Assembly: GCA_963763135.1 (NCBI GenBank)
Contig: CAVXNJ010000013.1
Span: forward strand, 1 to 64,000
Length of the DNA: 64,000 bases
Direction of reading: 5' to 3'
Source: JANMZO01 sp963763135
GTDB taxonomy: Bacteria; Actinomycetota; Acidimicrobiia; Acidimicrobiales; JANYDT01
A program made the position numbers and the translations under genes. The notes beneath the pieces are model-generated. The model worked only from the letters and a program-made list of their open reading frames with translations. It had not been told where the DNA came from and did no database searches. This document shows positions 30,151-38,896 of this stretch, one piece after another (the first letter of the stretch is position 1; the number at the start of each line of letters is the position of its first letter).

Positions 30151-31992
30151 GTGAACGCGCCCAACGGCAACGAGACCCTTACCAAGACGGCCACGAAGAC
30201 CGCGCTCAACTACGCCACCAAGACCGTCTCGCTCAAGGCGAAACTCATCGCCCTCGCCGTTGCCGTGCTTCTTGCGATCGCCGGGCCCGGTGCGGCATCG
30301 CTGTTCGCTGTGCTCGCGACCGATGGGGGACAAGAACGAGCCGCCGGAATAACGGCCGGCGCACAACTCGACATCCCACCCCGAGCCATGGCCGCGTACG
30401 CACACGCATCGGAATCGATCACCAACGCCCGGTTCCGTGGCTGCCAGATCCCCTGGTGGGTTCTCGCTGCGGTCGGCAAGATCGAAACCAACCACGGCCG
30501 ATACGACGGAGACGGCAAAGTCCGCAACATCGACGAACGAACCGGCCGCGTTGAACCGCCCATCGTGAACGCCATCGGCGCCGCCGGCCCAATGCAGTTC
30601 CTCGTCGCCACCTGGAACTGGATCGTCAAACCCAACCGCGAACTCTTCGACGACTCCACCCCCGATATCCAAGACATCGACGACGCCGCCCTCGGCACCG
30701 CACTCCTGCTGTGCACCTCAGCCGGCGTCGCGAACCCTGACCTGTCCGACATTGAGTCCGCACCGTTCCATGACGCCGTGTTCGCGTACAACCATGCTGA
30801 GTGGTACGTCGACGATGTCCGCGCCCAAGCCGCCGTCTACCGCGACACCGCGTTTGCCGTCATGGGCACCAACGGCGCGTACGCCGTCGACGATGACACC
30901 ACCGCCGGACGGATCATCAACGAAGCCATGGCCCAGCGCGGCAAACCCTACAGGTGGGGTGCGATCGGCCCGAAAGAGTTCGACTGCTCCGGACTCACCA
31001 TGTGGGCCTACAAACACGGTGCCGGCATCCAGCTCCCGCGCACCACCGAAGGCCAAATCAACGTCGGACTCCAAGTCGACGTTGACGACGTCGAACCCGG
31101 CGACCTCGTCTTCAACTGGGGCGGCCAAGGCACCGGCCGCAAGAACGGTCACGTCTCGATCTACATCGGCGACGGACTCGTCGTTACCGCCCCCAAAACC
31201 GGCGACGTCGTCAAAACCCGCCCCTACATACCATCCCGCGTATCCGCCGTCCGCCGCCCACTCTGGCAAACCACCAGCCGCCGCAGCCAACACACCACCA
31301 AACCAACGTCGACCGCGCCCGCCACAACACCACGCACGACGCTGCCACCCCGTCCGGTCACCATGACCCCGACCGAAATCCTCTACATCGGGGACTCACT
31401 CGCCGTTGGCACCGCCCGTCCGCTTGCCACGCTCACCGAAACCCGAGGCGTGCCACTCCACGTATCGGCCCGAGTCGGACGCGCCACCACGCTCGGCCCC
31501 ACCGAAGTCCGCCGCCTTCTCGCCGCGCACCCCAACGCTGATCTCCTCCTCATCGACCTCGGCACAAACGGACCCCTCAGCGACCCACAACCCATCAACG
31601 AGATCGCCACCATCGCCCGAACCGAAGGCATCCGCCTCGTCTGGATCAACGTCGCCGCACCCCAAAGCCAACGCTTCAACCAGCTCCTCCAACACATCAC
31701 CGCGCTCGACTGGGCATCCCAACCCGACGCCACCCACACCACCGACGGCATCCACTACACCCCAGCCGGCTACCAAACCCGAGCCGAATACATCACCTGC
31801 CAACTGTTCGTCTGCACGCCGGCGACGACTCGTTCACCTGATTTGCGAACGCGAGTTGTTCAGCCAGCCTCAGCAATGGGGTCGATCAAATTGGAGCGGA
31901 GGCCGATGGCCATCGACACTTCGTCCCTGTCGCCGTCAGGAAAGCGAAGGGCGTCCCGGTGCCGTCCGATCTCCACCCACCCCTGCCGTTGA
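30151..31992 (+). CDS. Three-domain cell-wall enzyme: lytic transglycosylase, NlpC/P60 and SGNH hydrolase (VirB1-like)
   Basis: Opens peptidoglycan for the conjugation channel. After a membrane anchor (LIALAVAVLLAIAGPGAASLFAVL) come a transglycosylase-like domain with catalytic Glu in GKIETNHG (about 110-117), an NlpC/P60 domain with Cys in FDCSGLTMWAY (about 277-288) and His in NGHVSIYIG (about 332), a Thr/Pro linker, and an SGNH domain with GDSLAVG (about 413-419), DLGTNG (about 469-474) and DGIHYTPAGY (about 531-540). The SGNH part could deacetylate wall sugars. Natural homology ends near CQLFVCT (~555); the last ~58 residues overlap the opposing GNAT gene and look like read-through into inserted DNA. 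Confidence 0.85.
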   Translation: MNAPNGNETLTKTATKTALNYATKTVSLKAKLIALAVAVLLAIAGPGAASLFAVLATDGGQERAAGITAGAQLDIPPRAMAAYAHASESITNARFRGCQIPWWVLAAVGKIETNHGRYDGDGKVRNIDERTGRVEPPIVNAIGAAGPMQFLVATWNWIVKPNRELFDDSTPDIQDIDDAALGTALLLCTSAGVANPDLSDIESAPFHDAVFAYNHAEWYVDDVRAQAAVYRDTAFAVMGTNGAYAVDDDTTAGRIINEAMAQRGKPYRWGAIGPKEFDCSGLTMWAYKHGAGIQLPRTTEGQINVGLQVDVDDVEPGDLVFNWGGQGTGRKNGHVSIYIGDGLVVTAPKTGDVVKTRPYIPSRVSAVRRPLWQTTSRRSQHTTKPTSTAPATTPRTTLPPRPVTMTPTEILYIGDSLAVGTARPLATLTETRGVPLHVSARVGRATTLGPTEVRRLLAAHPNADLLLIDLGTNGPLSDPQPINEIATIARTEGIRLVWINVAAPQSQRFNQLLQHITALDWASQPDATHTTDGIHYTPAGYQTRAEYITCQLFVCTPATTRSPDLRTRVVQPASAMGSIKLERRPMAIDTSSLSPSGKRRASRCRPISTHPCR

Positions 31993-32417
31993 TAGAACTC
32001 CTCCAACCCCATGCCGCCGCGCAGGAAGAGCCGTAGTTGCTCCAATCCTGCGTTCCTGGCGTGGTCCGTAGCGCGCTGGAGTAGGGCAACACCTACTCCT
32101 GTTCCGCGCTGACTTGGATGACTCTGCAGACGCTCAATCGTGGCCCAGTGCGAGGTCAGCCGGGATGGGTTCAACCGGAGAGTGACCCAGCCGACCAAGG
32201 TGCCAAGGCGACGAGCTTGGACAAGGACGACGTCACCGCGTTCGATGTCGGTGGCTAGAGCATCCAGAGCTCGAGCGACGTCGGCCTCCGAGACAAGGAT
32301 GAATGGAAACCCAACTGCCCCGCCGCTGTTCGCTACATCCATCCAACAGTGCGTGAGTTCGCCGCGCAGTGCGTCGCTGATCGGACCAGTCAGTACCTCA
32401 ACGTCTAAGTGGCCCAT
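31860..32417 (-). CDS. GNAT acetyltransferase, cargo gene opposite to the conjugation operon
   Basis: 185 residues from the ATG at 32417. The GNAT core is seen as VVLVQARRLGTLVGWVTLRL, then the acetyl-CoA loop SQRGTGVGVALLQRATDHA and LEQLRLFLRGGMGLEEFYQRQGWVEIGRHRDAL. It is the only minus-strand gene within the transfer operon and its coding end overlaps the tail of the wall enzyme by 133 bases. Substrate unknown; small-molecule or protein N-acetylation, possibly drug resistance. Confidence 0.8.
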   Translation of the reverse strand: MGHLDVEVLTGPISDALRGELTHCWMDVANSGGAVGFPFILVSEADVARALDALATDIERGDVVLVQARRLGTLVGWVTLRLNPSRLTSHWATIERLQSHPSQRGTGVGVALLQRATDHARNAGLEQLRLFLRGGMGLEEFYQRQGWVEIGRHRDALRFPDGDRDEVSMAIGLRSNLIDPIAEAG

Positions 32418-32582
32418 TGGCTGAACATACTGGTCGCGCGTGGACTCGTCGGTTAGTGCCACTACCTTCGGTGAGACCAGGAGGGCGGGTTCGCGGATCT
32501 GTAGACACGTCCTTTGATAGAGGGCAGATTTCTTGGGCGGTTGTGTCCGAAACCCGGTTTTTCGTTGCCTTCTCTGGTTGGG

Positions 32583-33407
32583 ATGGACCGTATCGGGGCG
32601 CTTCGGGCGCGTATCGGGGAGCTGAGTTGGGTGCAGCGCGGCGTGATCGCCGCACCGTTCGTGCTGGCCGTGCTGATGCTGGTGGGGCTGCTCCGGTCTG
32701 GTCAGCAGGACGTGTTCGCTCAGGCCCACTCGGTCGGCCGGGATCGGCTGATGGAGTCGGCTGTGGTGGTTTCCTCCACGGTCCAGATGCCGGGTGTGGT
32801 GGTGGTGCCGACAACACCACGCGGGCCGTTGACGACAGCGTCTTCGTCAACCTCGGTGCGCTACGCGGCGGACAGTGATCCGTCATTGCGGGCCTCACCG
32901 CCGGTAGGGGTAGCGGCGTCGAAGGCAATGCCGGCCACGGTCGCACCCACGACGGTGGCCTTGCGCTTCGCGCCCGGGGCGCCGGCCTCAGCGCCGGTCA
33001 CGGTCGCTGGACAGCCCGGGGTGACGGTGCTCGATGTGGACGCTCGAGCTCACGGGATGTCTGCGGAGATCCACGATGAGGTCCTGGCGTTGGCCGTCGA
33101 TGTGATTCGCGCGACGGTGACTGGTGTCGGGAGGGACCGGTTCAGTGGCTTCTTCGGCGGGCTAGACGCCGATGGGAAACGGCTCGCGCAGCCGCCGGTT
33201 CAGTGCTTGGCCCCGGAGGTCACGCACTCCGGGTTGTACGCGACGAAGTACGCGAACTACGGCGTGGTGATCGCGGCGTGGACGTGCCCTGGGTTGGAGC
33301 AGGAGCATGTGTCGGAGCAGCTTGTGTTCTTCACCGGGTCGGTGTGGAAGCCCGTTCATGCGTGGGACGCGCCAGCGGACGTGACCGCCGGCGTGATGAC
33401 GGGCTGA
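32583..33407 (+). CDS. Membrane-anchored protein of the transfer operon
   Basis: 274 residues from the ATG at 32583 (MDRIGALRARIGELSW); a longer frame to 32514 has no good site. A single membrane helix (GVIAAPFVLAVLMLVGLL), then a long Ser/Thr/Pro/Val-rich spacer (~60-140) and a globular domain of ~130 residues (VDVIRATVTGVGRDRFSGFFGG) with two cysteines (PVQCLAPE, WTCPGL). No family recognised. Position suggests an extracellular part of the conjugation machine. Confidence 0.65.
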   Translation: MDRIGALRARIGELSWVQRGVIAAPFVLAVLMLVGLLRSGQQDVFAQAHSVGRDRLMESAVVVSSTVQMPGVVVVPTTPRGPLTTASSSTSVRYAADSDPSLRASPPVGVAASKAMPATVAPTTVALRFAPGAPASAPVTVAGQPGVTVLDVDARAHGMSAEIHDEVLALAVDVIRATVTGVGRDRFSGFFGGLDADGKRLAQPPVQCLAPEVTHSGLYATKYANYGVVIAAWTCPGLEQEHVSEQLVFFTGSVWKPVHAWDAPADVTAGVMTG

Positions 33408-33409
33408 GC

Positions 33410-34153
33410 ATGGAACGGATACGGGCTATGGAATCGCTGTATCGCGTGCATCACTCGGCGGATTACTGGGCGGGCCACTCGGCGGGCGTTTCGGCGGGCC
33501 ATCGGGCGGGCCACTCGGCGGGCGTCTGGGCGGGCCACTGGGCGGGCCACGGGGGCGTCTTGCGGACTGGTTTGTTTGGGCTGGTCAGGGCGGGTGAATC
33601 GGGTGATACGAGGATCCGACATCTCTTAGAGAGTGCGCCGGAGGCGCTCCGTCTTCTCTTGTCGTGGCTGCGGTCGTATTCCGTCGTCGTGTTTGTGGCG
33701 GTCGCGATAGGCGCTGGTGTGGTGGTCGCGATGCGCTGGTTCGCTGTTCGCCGGTACCTGGCTCGTCGTGGTCCGTTGGTTCGTCTGGTTCCTACCCCTT
33801 CGTTCGATCCGTCACCTGAGGAGGTGTTGCGGTTCGCAACGACGGTGCTTCGTACGCACCGGGTCACTCGCTTGTCGGGTGTTCGTCGTGCTTCTGCGGT
33901 TCGTGTGCGTTTGCATCAGGTTGATGGTCGGGTCGTGTTCGATCTTGAGGGGCATAGGCGTGTCGAGTCGGTACTGCGGGTCGCTTCGTACGGTTCGGTG
34001 GAACGTCGGGTGCTTCGCCCTGCAGAGAGCCCTGGCCTGGCTGCTGACACGGTGTCGAGCGCTGCAGGCCGCCTCGTCTCGAAGTCGGTGACGGTCGACC
34101 TGGATGTCCCCGGTGAGCCGTTCGAGGTTGAGGAGGGTGATGGTGATGTCTGA
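33410..34153 (+). CDS. Membrane protein with N-terminal WAGH repeats
   Basis: 247 residues, starting two bases after the previous stop. Residues 20-47 are seven copies of a four-residue unit (W/S/R)-A-G-(H/V). A membrane helix follows (YSVVVFVAVAIGAGVVVAMRWFAV), then a cytoplasmic beta-rich domain (VRLVPTPSFDPSPEEVLRFATTVL) resembling the region found just before coupling proteins in actinobacterial transfer operons. Overlaps the coupling-protein gene by 8 bases. Confidence 0.7.
   Translation: MERIRAMESLYRVHHSADYWAGHSAGVSAGHRAGHSAGVWAGHWAGHGGVLRTGLFGLVRAGESGDTRIRHLLESAPEALRLLLSWLRSYSVVVFVAVAIGAGVVVAMRWFAVRRYLARRGPLVRLVPTPSFDPSPEEVLRFATTVLRTHRVTRLSGVRRASAVRVRLHQVDGRVVFDLEGHRRVESVLRVASYGSVERRVLRPAESPGLAADTVSSAAGRLVSKSVTVDLDVPGEPFEVEEGDGDV
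33467..33550. repeat. 12-bp tandem repeat, seven units
   Basis: Degenerate repeats of the form TGGGCGGGCCAC encode the WAGH/SAGV units of the protein above. The histidine-rich array could bind metal. Confidence 0.85.
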
Positions 34154-36524
34154 GGGGGTTCGGCGCGGCCGGGCGGTGGAGGTGTTCGTGGGTCGTGCTG
34201 AGTTGGTGTTGGCGCGTGATCACCGGTTCCCGTTGCGTGAGGTGCCGATGGTTCCGGATCCGATGACGGGTCTGGTGCGGGCGGTGGCTGAGGCGCGTGC
34301 GGATCTGGGGGAGTCGGTTGAGATCGTGGTGGACCTGTTGGCGGTGAATGCGGGTGCTCGTCGCGGGTGGCGTCATGAGGTGGCCAAGGAAACCTCACGG
34401 TCCGGTGCCGGTGGTGGTGGGTTGCGGTCCGGGTTTGGTCAGGCGTTGTGGGGGGATGGTGGTGCGACATCGGCTGCGTTGTTGGGGCCTCGGGCTCGTG
34501 GCGTGGTGTCGCCGTCGTTGGGGCAGCGCAAGGGCGGGGTGTTGGATTCGGTGCTGTTCGGACCGGGTGGCGGTACGGGCGGGTCTGCAGGTCGGTCTGG
34601 GGTTGACGGGGGTCGGCGGGTCGATCCTCGGTCGGTGGAGGGGATTGGTGCACGGCAGGAGTTGCGGGCGGTGGCGGACAAGGTGACGGGAACGGATCCG
34701 TTGTTCGAGCTCCAGGTGCTGGTGAGGACCCAGTCGGAGATCTCGGGTCGGGAAGCGGCGTTGCTGCAGAACGTGATTGCCGGGTTCGAGGTGATGGCGG
34801 GGGAGAACTATCTGCGGGTGGCTGGTTTGCGGATCGGTCCGTGGTTTGTCGGGTCGGACTCGGTGTGGCGTCGCCGGTGGTTCGATCGTCGCTGGGTCAC
34901 GGGGTTGCATGGGCAACGCAAACGGCAGTGGGTCACGGCGACGGAGATCGGTGGGTTGTTGAAGCCACCCACGAAGCACTGTGCGGTGCAGGCTGTGTTG
35001 CGCACGGGTGGTGTGTTGCCGGCACCACCGAAGCTCCCGACCTATGAGGTGACCGATGGGGTTGGGTCGGCGGATCTGTTGCCGTTGGGGTGGGTGGCCT
35101 ATGACGGGGTCGACAAGCCTGTAGCGGTCCGGTTGCGGGAAACGATGTTTTTGTACAACTCGGGTCGGGCGGCGTTCGGGAAGACGTCGTCGGCGATCTC
35201 GCGCTTCGTTGCGTTGGCCCGTTCGGGGGAGGGGTGCATGTTCTTGGATCCCCACGCTGATGCGGTCGTGAAGATCAAGGAGTTCCTCGGTGATGAGGCG
35301 GACCGGATCTGGGAGATCAATCTGGGTGACTCCACCGCGAAGCTGCAAGCGGCTTGGAACCCGTTCTCGATGGAGGGCATGTCACGCCGGCATGTGGAGG
35401 GGAAAGTTTCGGCGGTCGTGGACTCGTTTGCGCAGGCGTTGAACTGGGGCGAGGTCAACAACCGGGCGTTGACGTTGACCACGATGACCGCCCAGGCGTT
35501 GTGTGAACTGGCGCTGGTTCTTCCACCGGATCTCGCCCCAACGATCTTTCAGATGGCCACGTTGTTGTCGAACGAGGACTGGCGGGCCGCCGTTCTGCCG
35601 CACGTGTCGGCGCCGGTGCGGGACTTCTTCAATGACCGGTTCCCGAAACTTGCCGCGGACGCCATCACCCCGGTCACGAACCTGATCGACCGGATCCGTT
35701 CGTCGGACACCGTCGCCGCTCTCCTCGGGTCTCCTAAGTCAACATACGATATTCGTAAGGCGATGGATGACGGCAAGATCGTGTTGTGGTCAACTGCGGG
35801 GACGGGGGCGTGGTCGACGTTGGTCACGTGTTTCATCACCTATGACTTGTTTCGTGGGGCGATGTCTCGTGCTGATGTGGCGTTCGAGCAGCGGCGTCCG
35901 TTCTGGGCGTTCATTGACGAGCTCCAGCGCATCTCCGGGAAAGGCTCGGGCTCGGCAGGCGAAAGCGTTGCCAGGGCGTTGGAGGAGTCACGCAAGATGG
36001 GGTTGCGGTTGTTGTTGATGTCGCAACGCCCGGGCCGGCTCGCGCAACCAACGATCGATTCGATCCTGACGAACCGGTCACATCTCTTGTCCCACATCGT
36101 TGATGCGGACTCGGCCAAGACCTTGGCGCGTGAGTTCGGTGCGGGTTGCGATCCGAACGTGTTCACCACACTGCCGAAGTACCACTTCGTTGCGCAGGTC
36201 ACCCACGATGACGCGCTGACCACACCGTTCATCGTGCGCGGGTTCAACCCCGATGATCTTTGGGCCGACGTGCGCAATACCGACACCAAACCGATCGACG
36301 TGGCAATCAACGCGAATCTCTCGCGTCGCCCAGTCCGTCAGACACTAAGCGCGCTTGCTAACCACGATGCGAACATCGTCGCATGGCTCGACTCCAACCG
36401 CCGTGCCCCCCGAAGCACACAACACGAGCAAGGAACTGTTCTGGCGGTCGTCGATGATGATGATGATGAGCCGACGCGTCACGGAGCTGCCTCGGTATCA
36501 CCCATTCGTGGGGTCCGGCGATGA
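34146..36524 (+). CDS. VirD4/TraG-type coupling protein
   Basis: Delivers DNA-relaxase complexes or effectors to the type IV channel. 792 residues from the ATG at 34146, eight bases after a GAGGAGG site. The N-terminal ~300 residues are soluble, with no membrane helix; the membrane part may be the preceding protein. The ATPase core has a variant Walker A SGRAAFGKTS (about 339-348), MFLDPHADAV, Walker B FIDELQRIS (about 589-597) and MSQRPGRL. A poly-Asp patch lies near the end (VDDDDDEP). Start overlaps the upstream gene; stop overlaps the next start (ATGA). Confidence 0.9.
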   Translation: MSEGVRRGRAVEVFVGRAELVLARDHRFPLREVPMVPDPMTGLVRAVAEARADLGESVEIVVDLLAVNAGARRGWRHEVAKETSRSGAGGGGLRSGFGQALWGDGGATSAALLGPRARGVVSPSLGQRKGGVLDSVLFGPGGGTGGSAGRSGVDGGRRVDPRSVEGIGARQELRAVADKVTGTDPLFELQVLVRTQSEISGREAALLQNVIAGFEVMAGENYLRVAGLRIGPWFVGSDSVWRRRWFDRRWVTGLHGQRKRQWVTATEIGGLLKPPTKHCAVQAVLRTGGVLPAPPKLPTYEVTDGVGSADLLPLGWVAYDGVDKPVAVRLRETMFLYNSGRAAFGKTSSAISRFVALARSGEGCMFLDPHADAVVKIKEFLGDEADRIWEINLGDSTAKLQAAWNPFSMEGMSRRHVEGKVSAVVDSFAQALNWGEVNNRALTLTTMTAQALCELALVLPPDLAPTIFQMATLLSNEDWRAAVLPHVSAPVRDFFNDRFPKLAADAITPVTNLIDRIRSSDTVAALLGSPKSTYDIRKAMDDGKIVLWSTAGTGAWSTLVTCFITYDLFRGAMSRADVAFEQRRPFWAFIDELQRISGKGSGSAGESVARALEESRKMGLRLLLMSQRPGRLAQPTIDSILTNRSHLLSHIVDADSAKTLAREFGAGCDPNVFTTLPKYHFVAQVTHDDALTTPFIVRGFNPDDLWADVRNTDTKPIDVAINANLSRRPVRQTLSALANHDANIVAWLDSNRRAPRSTQHEQGTVLAVVDDDDDEPTRHGAASVSPIRGVRR

Positions 36525-37501
36525 GCGCAGCGACCGCATTCCCTGCTCGTTTAGGCACCAAACCGCGGCAACGAGCAGACGGTCGAACGCAGTGCCCCCG
36601 AGCCTCAGACATGGTGGAACTGATTGGCCGTCACCGGGTCATGACACCGCAACAGATCCACACCCTCTTGGCACGACCCGGCTCACGCATCACGAACACG
36701 TACAAGACCTTGCGGGCACTGCGTGACGAGGGGCTGATAGCGACCGGTCCTCGCAGACTGTTCGCCCCCGGCTTCTGGTACGCCACCGAAGAAGGGCTGC
36801 GGATCGCGTATGCGAACGCGGCACGGCAACGACGTCCGTGGCTGTTCAACCCGCACGCAGCGCATGGTCTGCTCAAGCACACGTGGTTGACGAACGAGAT
36901 CGGTGCCGCATTCGTTGCTGCGGCGCAAGCGACTGGTGATGAGTGCACGTGGCGATCGTGGGATCACGAGATCACCCACGGGATCGACGGGGGAGTACTG
37001 ATCACCGATGCGGTGCTGTCCTATGTCGGCTTCACCGACAATGACGTACGCGCGCTTACCTATTTCGTGGAGGTAGACCGACTTACCGAGTCCTACGACC
37101 AGGTGCTCGAGCAGCTCCGCCGGTACGCCCGCTACGCCACCTACGCGCCGATCCCGCAACCGGGACGACCAGCACCACGTGGGAACGGGCCGCATTGGCG
37201 CAACCGCTACATCACCTTCCCCACGATCCTCTTCGTAGCCGGCGACGAACCCGACCCCGACCAACCCAACAGGGAACGCTCGGAGCAACTACGCGTGGAA
37301 CGTGTCTTGTCGCTCGCAGCCCGGGACAGGGAAATCTCGTCGAACATCTCGCTGCTCGGTACGACCTTCGCCGCGATCGCCCGGCACGGTGTCACCCAAG
37401 CGATCTGGCGCACCACGAACGGCCCGGCACTTGTCAGCTGCCTTGACGGCAAGCCCCAACCAACCCAGTCCCGACCCCGATCGGGGCCGGGCACCGACTA
37501 G
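36521..37501 (+). CDS. Replic_Relax-family protein (candidate relaxase/mobilisation factor)
   Basis: 326 residues. A winged-helix N terminus (LIGRHRVMTPQQIHTLLARPGSRITNTYKTLRALRDEGLI, residues ~33-75), then the PF13814-like part with LLKHTWLTNEIGAAFVAA, and an acidic strand ADAVLSYVGF ... YFVEVDRLTESYDQVLEQLRRY. This family occurs next to coupling proteins in actinobacterial plasmids and is named replication-relaxation. It is the only relaxase candidate seen in this window. Overlaps the coupling-protein stop by 4 bases. Confidence 0.8.
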   Translation: MSAATAFPARLGTKPRQRADGRTQCPRASDMVELIGRHRVMTPQQIHTLLARPGSRITNTYKTLRALRDEGLIATGPRRLFAPGFWYATEEGLRIAYANAARQRRPWLFNPHAAHGLLKHTWLTNEIGAAFVAAAQATGDECTWRSWDHEITHGIDGGVLITDAVLSYVGFTDNDVRALTYFVEVDRLTESYDQVLEQLRRYARYATYAPIPQPGRPAPRGNGPHWRNRYITFPTILFVAGDEPDPDQPNRERSEQLRVERVLSLAARDREISSNISLLGTTFAAIARHGVTQAIWRTTNGPALVSCLDGKPQPTQSRPRSGPGTD

Positions 37502-37581
37502 CACCGCCGACCAATCCGAACCCCCATCCAACCGGCACCCCAACCGAAAGGGAGGGGCCATGAACGAAGCGAGGCTGCTCT

Positions 37582-38055
37582 ATGGGAACGATCGCCATGT
37601 ACCTAGCCGACATCGAGAACCTCAACGGCCGCCTCCGTCACGACCCCGCGCTCTACGACGAATGCTTCGGAGCGGCCGTGTCCGTGAACGGCTGGGAGCA
37701 CATCGTCACCACCATCACCGAAGAAGGCGAACTCATCGCCACCCTCGACTACAGCGTCAGCACTCACGCCGCATTCTGGGACACCTTTCTCGCCGGCATC
37801 GTCGACCCGACCTTCACGACGGCCGGCGCCGAAGTGTCGTTCAGTGACCGGCTCACCCATCGGCCCATCGCGCAACTTCACCCGACCGAGCTCTCCTACG
37901 GCTATCTCACCTGCGACGAACTCGCCGACTACGACACGACCTCCGCACCCTCGATTGGGCTGTCGCACGAACACACCCGCCTGTGGGAAGCACTCATGGT
38001 CGCAATCCGAGCGGCACGACAACACCACACCGATCTGGTCGCCATCGTCGAGTAA
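37582..38055 (+). CDS. Unknown small acidic protein after the transfer operon
   Basis: 157 residues (MGTIAMYLADIENLNGRLRHDPAL), GAGG seven bases before the ATG. Pattern of acidic strands and helices without cysteine pairs or membrane segments; ends VAIRAARQHHTDLVAIVE. Could be an anti-restriction or single-strand DNA related factor by position, but there is no motif. A second, out-of-frame ATG at 37560 after GGGAGGGG gives no coding pattern. Confidence 0.6.
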   Translation: MGTIAMYLADIENLNGRLRHDPALYDECFGAAVSVNGWEHIVTTITEEGELIATLDYSVSTHAAFWDTFLAGIVDPTFTTAGAEVSFSDRLTHRPIAQLHPTELSYGYLTCDELADYDTTSAPSIGLSHEHTRLWEALMVAIRAARQHHTDLVAIVE

Positions 38056-38088
38056 CCCGCTCCTCCCGTCCGAACCCCGCCAAGGGTA

Positions 38089-38122
38089 TCGACTTGACAC
38101 GATATCGAGTCGAGTCTATAGT
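38089..38122 (+). promoter_or_regulatory. Near-consensus promoter with operator palindromes for the toxin-antitoxin pair
   Basis: TTGACA (38094-38099), 17-base spacer, TATAGT (38117-38122). The expected start of transcription is at or next to the ATG at 38129, so the mRNA would be leaderless. The spacer holds the perfect palindrome CGATATCG (38100-38107), and TCGACT/AGTCGA (38089-38094, 38108-38113) flank it: likely the antitoxin's binding site. Confidence 0.8.
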
Positions 38123-38128
38123 GGGGAT

Positions 38129-38503
38129 ATGGCTTGGGAGGTCAACACCACCGACGTGTTCGCCGAGTGGTACTCGACGCTGACCGAGCCTGAGCAGGAC
38201 GAGATCATTGCGATCGTCGAGCTGCTCGCTGAGCACGGCCCTGAACTCGATCGGCCCTACGCGGATCGCATCAAGGGATCAACGATCCACAACATGAAAG
38301 AACTGCGACCGCGAGGCATCGCCAAGCACTTCCGAGTGTTGTTCGTGTTCGATCCCCGCCGTGAAGCGATCCTGCTTGTCGGTGGAGACAAGAGCGGTCA
38401 GTGGGCGGCGTGGTACGTCACCGCAATCCCGCTCGCCGAGCAGCTCTACGCCGACTATCTCGACGACCTGCGCGCTGAGGGTCTTCTCGACCCGACCGAC
38501 TAG
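38129..38503 (+). CDS. RelE/HigB-type toxin (Gp49-like)
   Basis: 124 residues, normal for the phage-derived Gp49/HigB family of mRNA interferases. Typical sequence: FAEWYSTLTEPEQDEIIAIVELLAEHGPELDRPYADRIKGS, then NMKELRPRGIAKHFRVLFVFDPRREAILLVGGDKSGQW. The basic residues K/R in the central strand are those thought to act on ribosome-bound mRNA. Starts 6 bases after the -10 box; followed by its antitoxin gene after 15 bases, in toxin-first order as in HigBA. Confidence 0.9.
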   Translation: MAWEVNTTDVFAEWYSTLTEPEQDEIIAIVELLAEHGPELDRPYADRIKGSTIHNMKELRPRGIAKHFRVLFVFDPRREAILLVGGDKSGQWAAWYVTAIPLAEQLYADYLDDLRAEGLLDPTD

Positions 38504-38518
38504 GTGAAAGGAATCATC

Positions 38519-38830
38519 ATGGGACACCGAAAGTTCAACGACGTCGTTGGTGACATCGACGCCGAGCGCCGCGTCCGCATCGACACGATCAAAGAAGCGG
38601 CCCGAGCCGACGCAGTTGCGTTCAACCTCGCCGAGCTCCGACGACACCGACAACTCACGCAGGTCGAGCTCGCGGAACGTCTCGAGCGGGCCCAGGCATC
38701 GATCTCCGCAATGGAAACCGCCGACGACAATCTGCTGTCGACCGTGCGGTCAGTCGTGGAAAGCATGGGCGGTCGACTCGAACTCGTTGCCGTGTTCGAC
38801 GACGAACGGATCGCGATCGCGACCCGGTAA
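38519..38830 (+). CDS. HigA-type XRE antitoxin
   Basis: 103 residues with AAAGGA before the ATG. Full XRE HTH: LAELRRHRQLTQVELAERLERAQASISAMETADDNLLSTVRSVVESMGGRLEL, ending VFDDERIAIATR. It should neutralise the upstream toxin and repress the promoter at 38089-38122. Such pairs stabilise plasmids. Confidence 0.9.
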   Translation: MGHRKFNDVVGDIDAERRVRIDTIKEAARADAVAFNLAELRRHRQLTQVELAERLERAQASISAMETADDNLLSTVRSVVESMGGRLELVAVFDDERIAIATR

Positions 38831-38896
38831 CAACCACCTCACGCAAGCAACATCGCGAAGCAACGACACGTAAGGACCACGCGAGGGACAACTCCG

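Noticed and set aside
37302..37847. Second frame with ATG at 37560 after a strong GGGAGGGG site
   Set aside because: Only Arg/His/Pro-rich sequence follows; the frame starting at 37582 shows normal protein composition.
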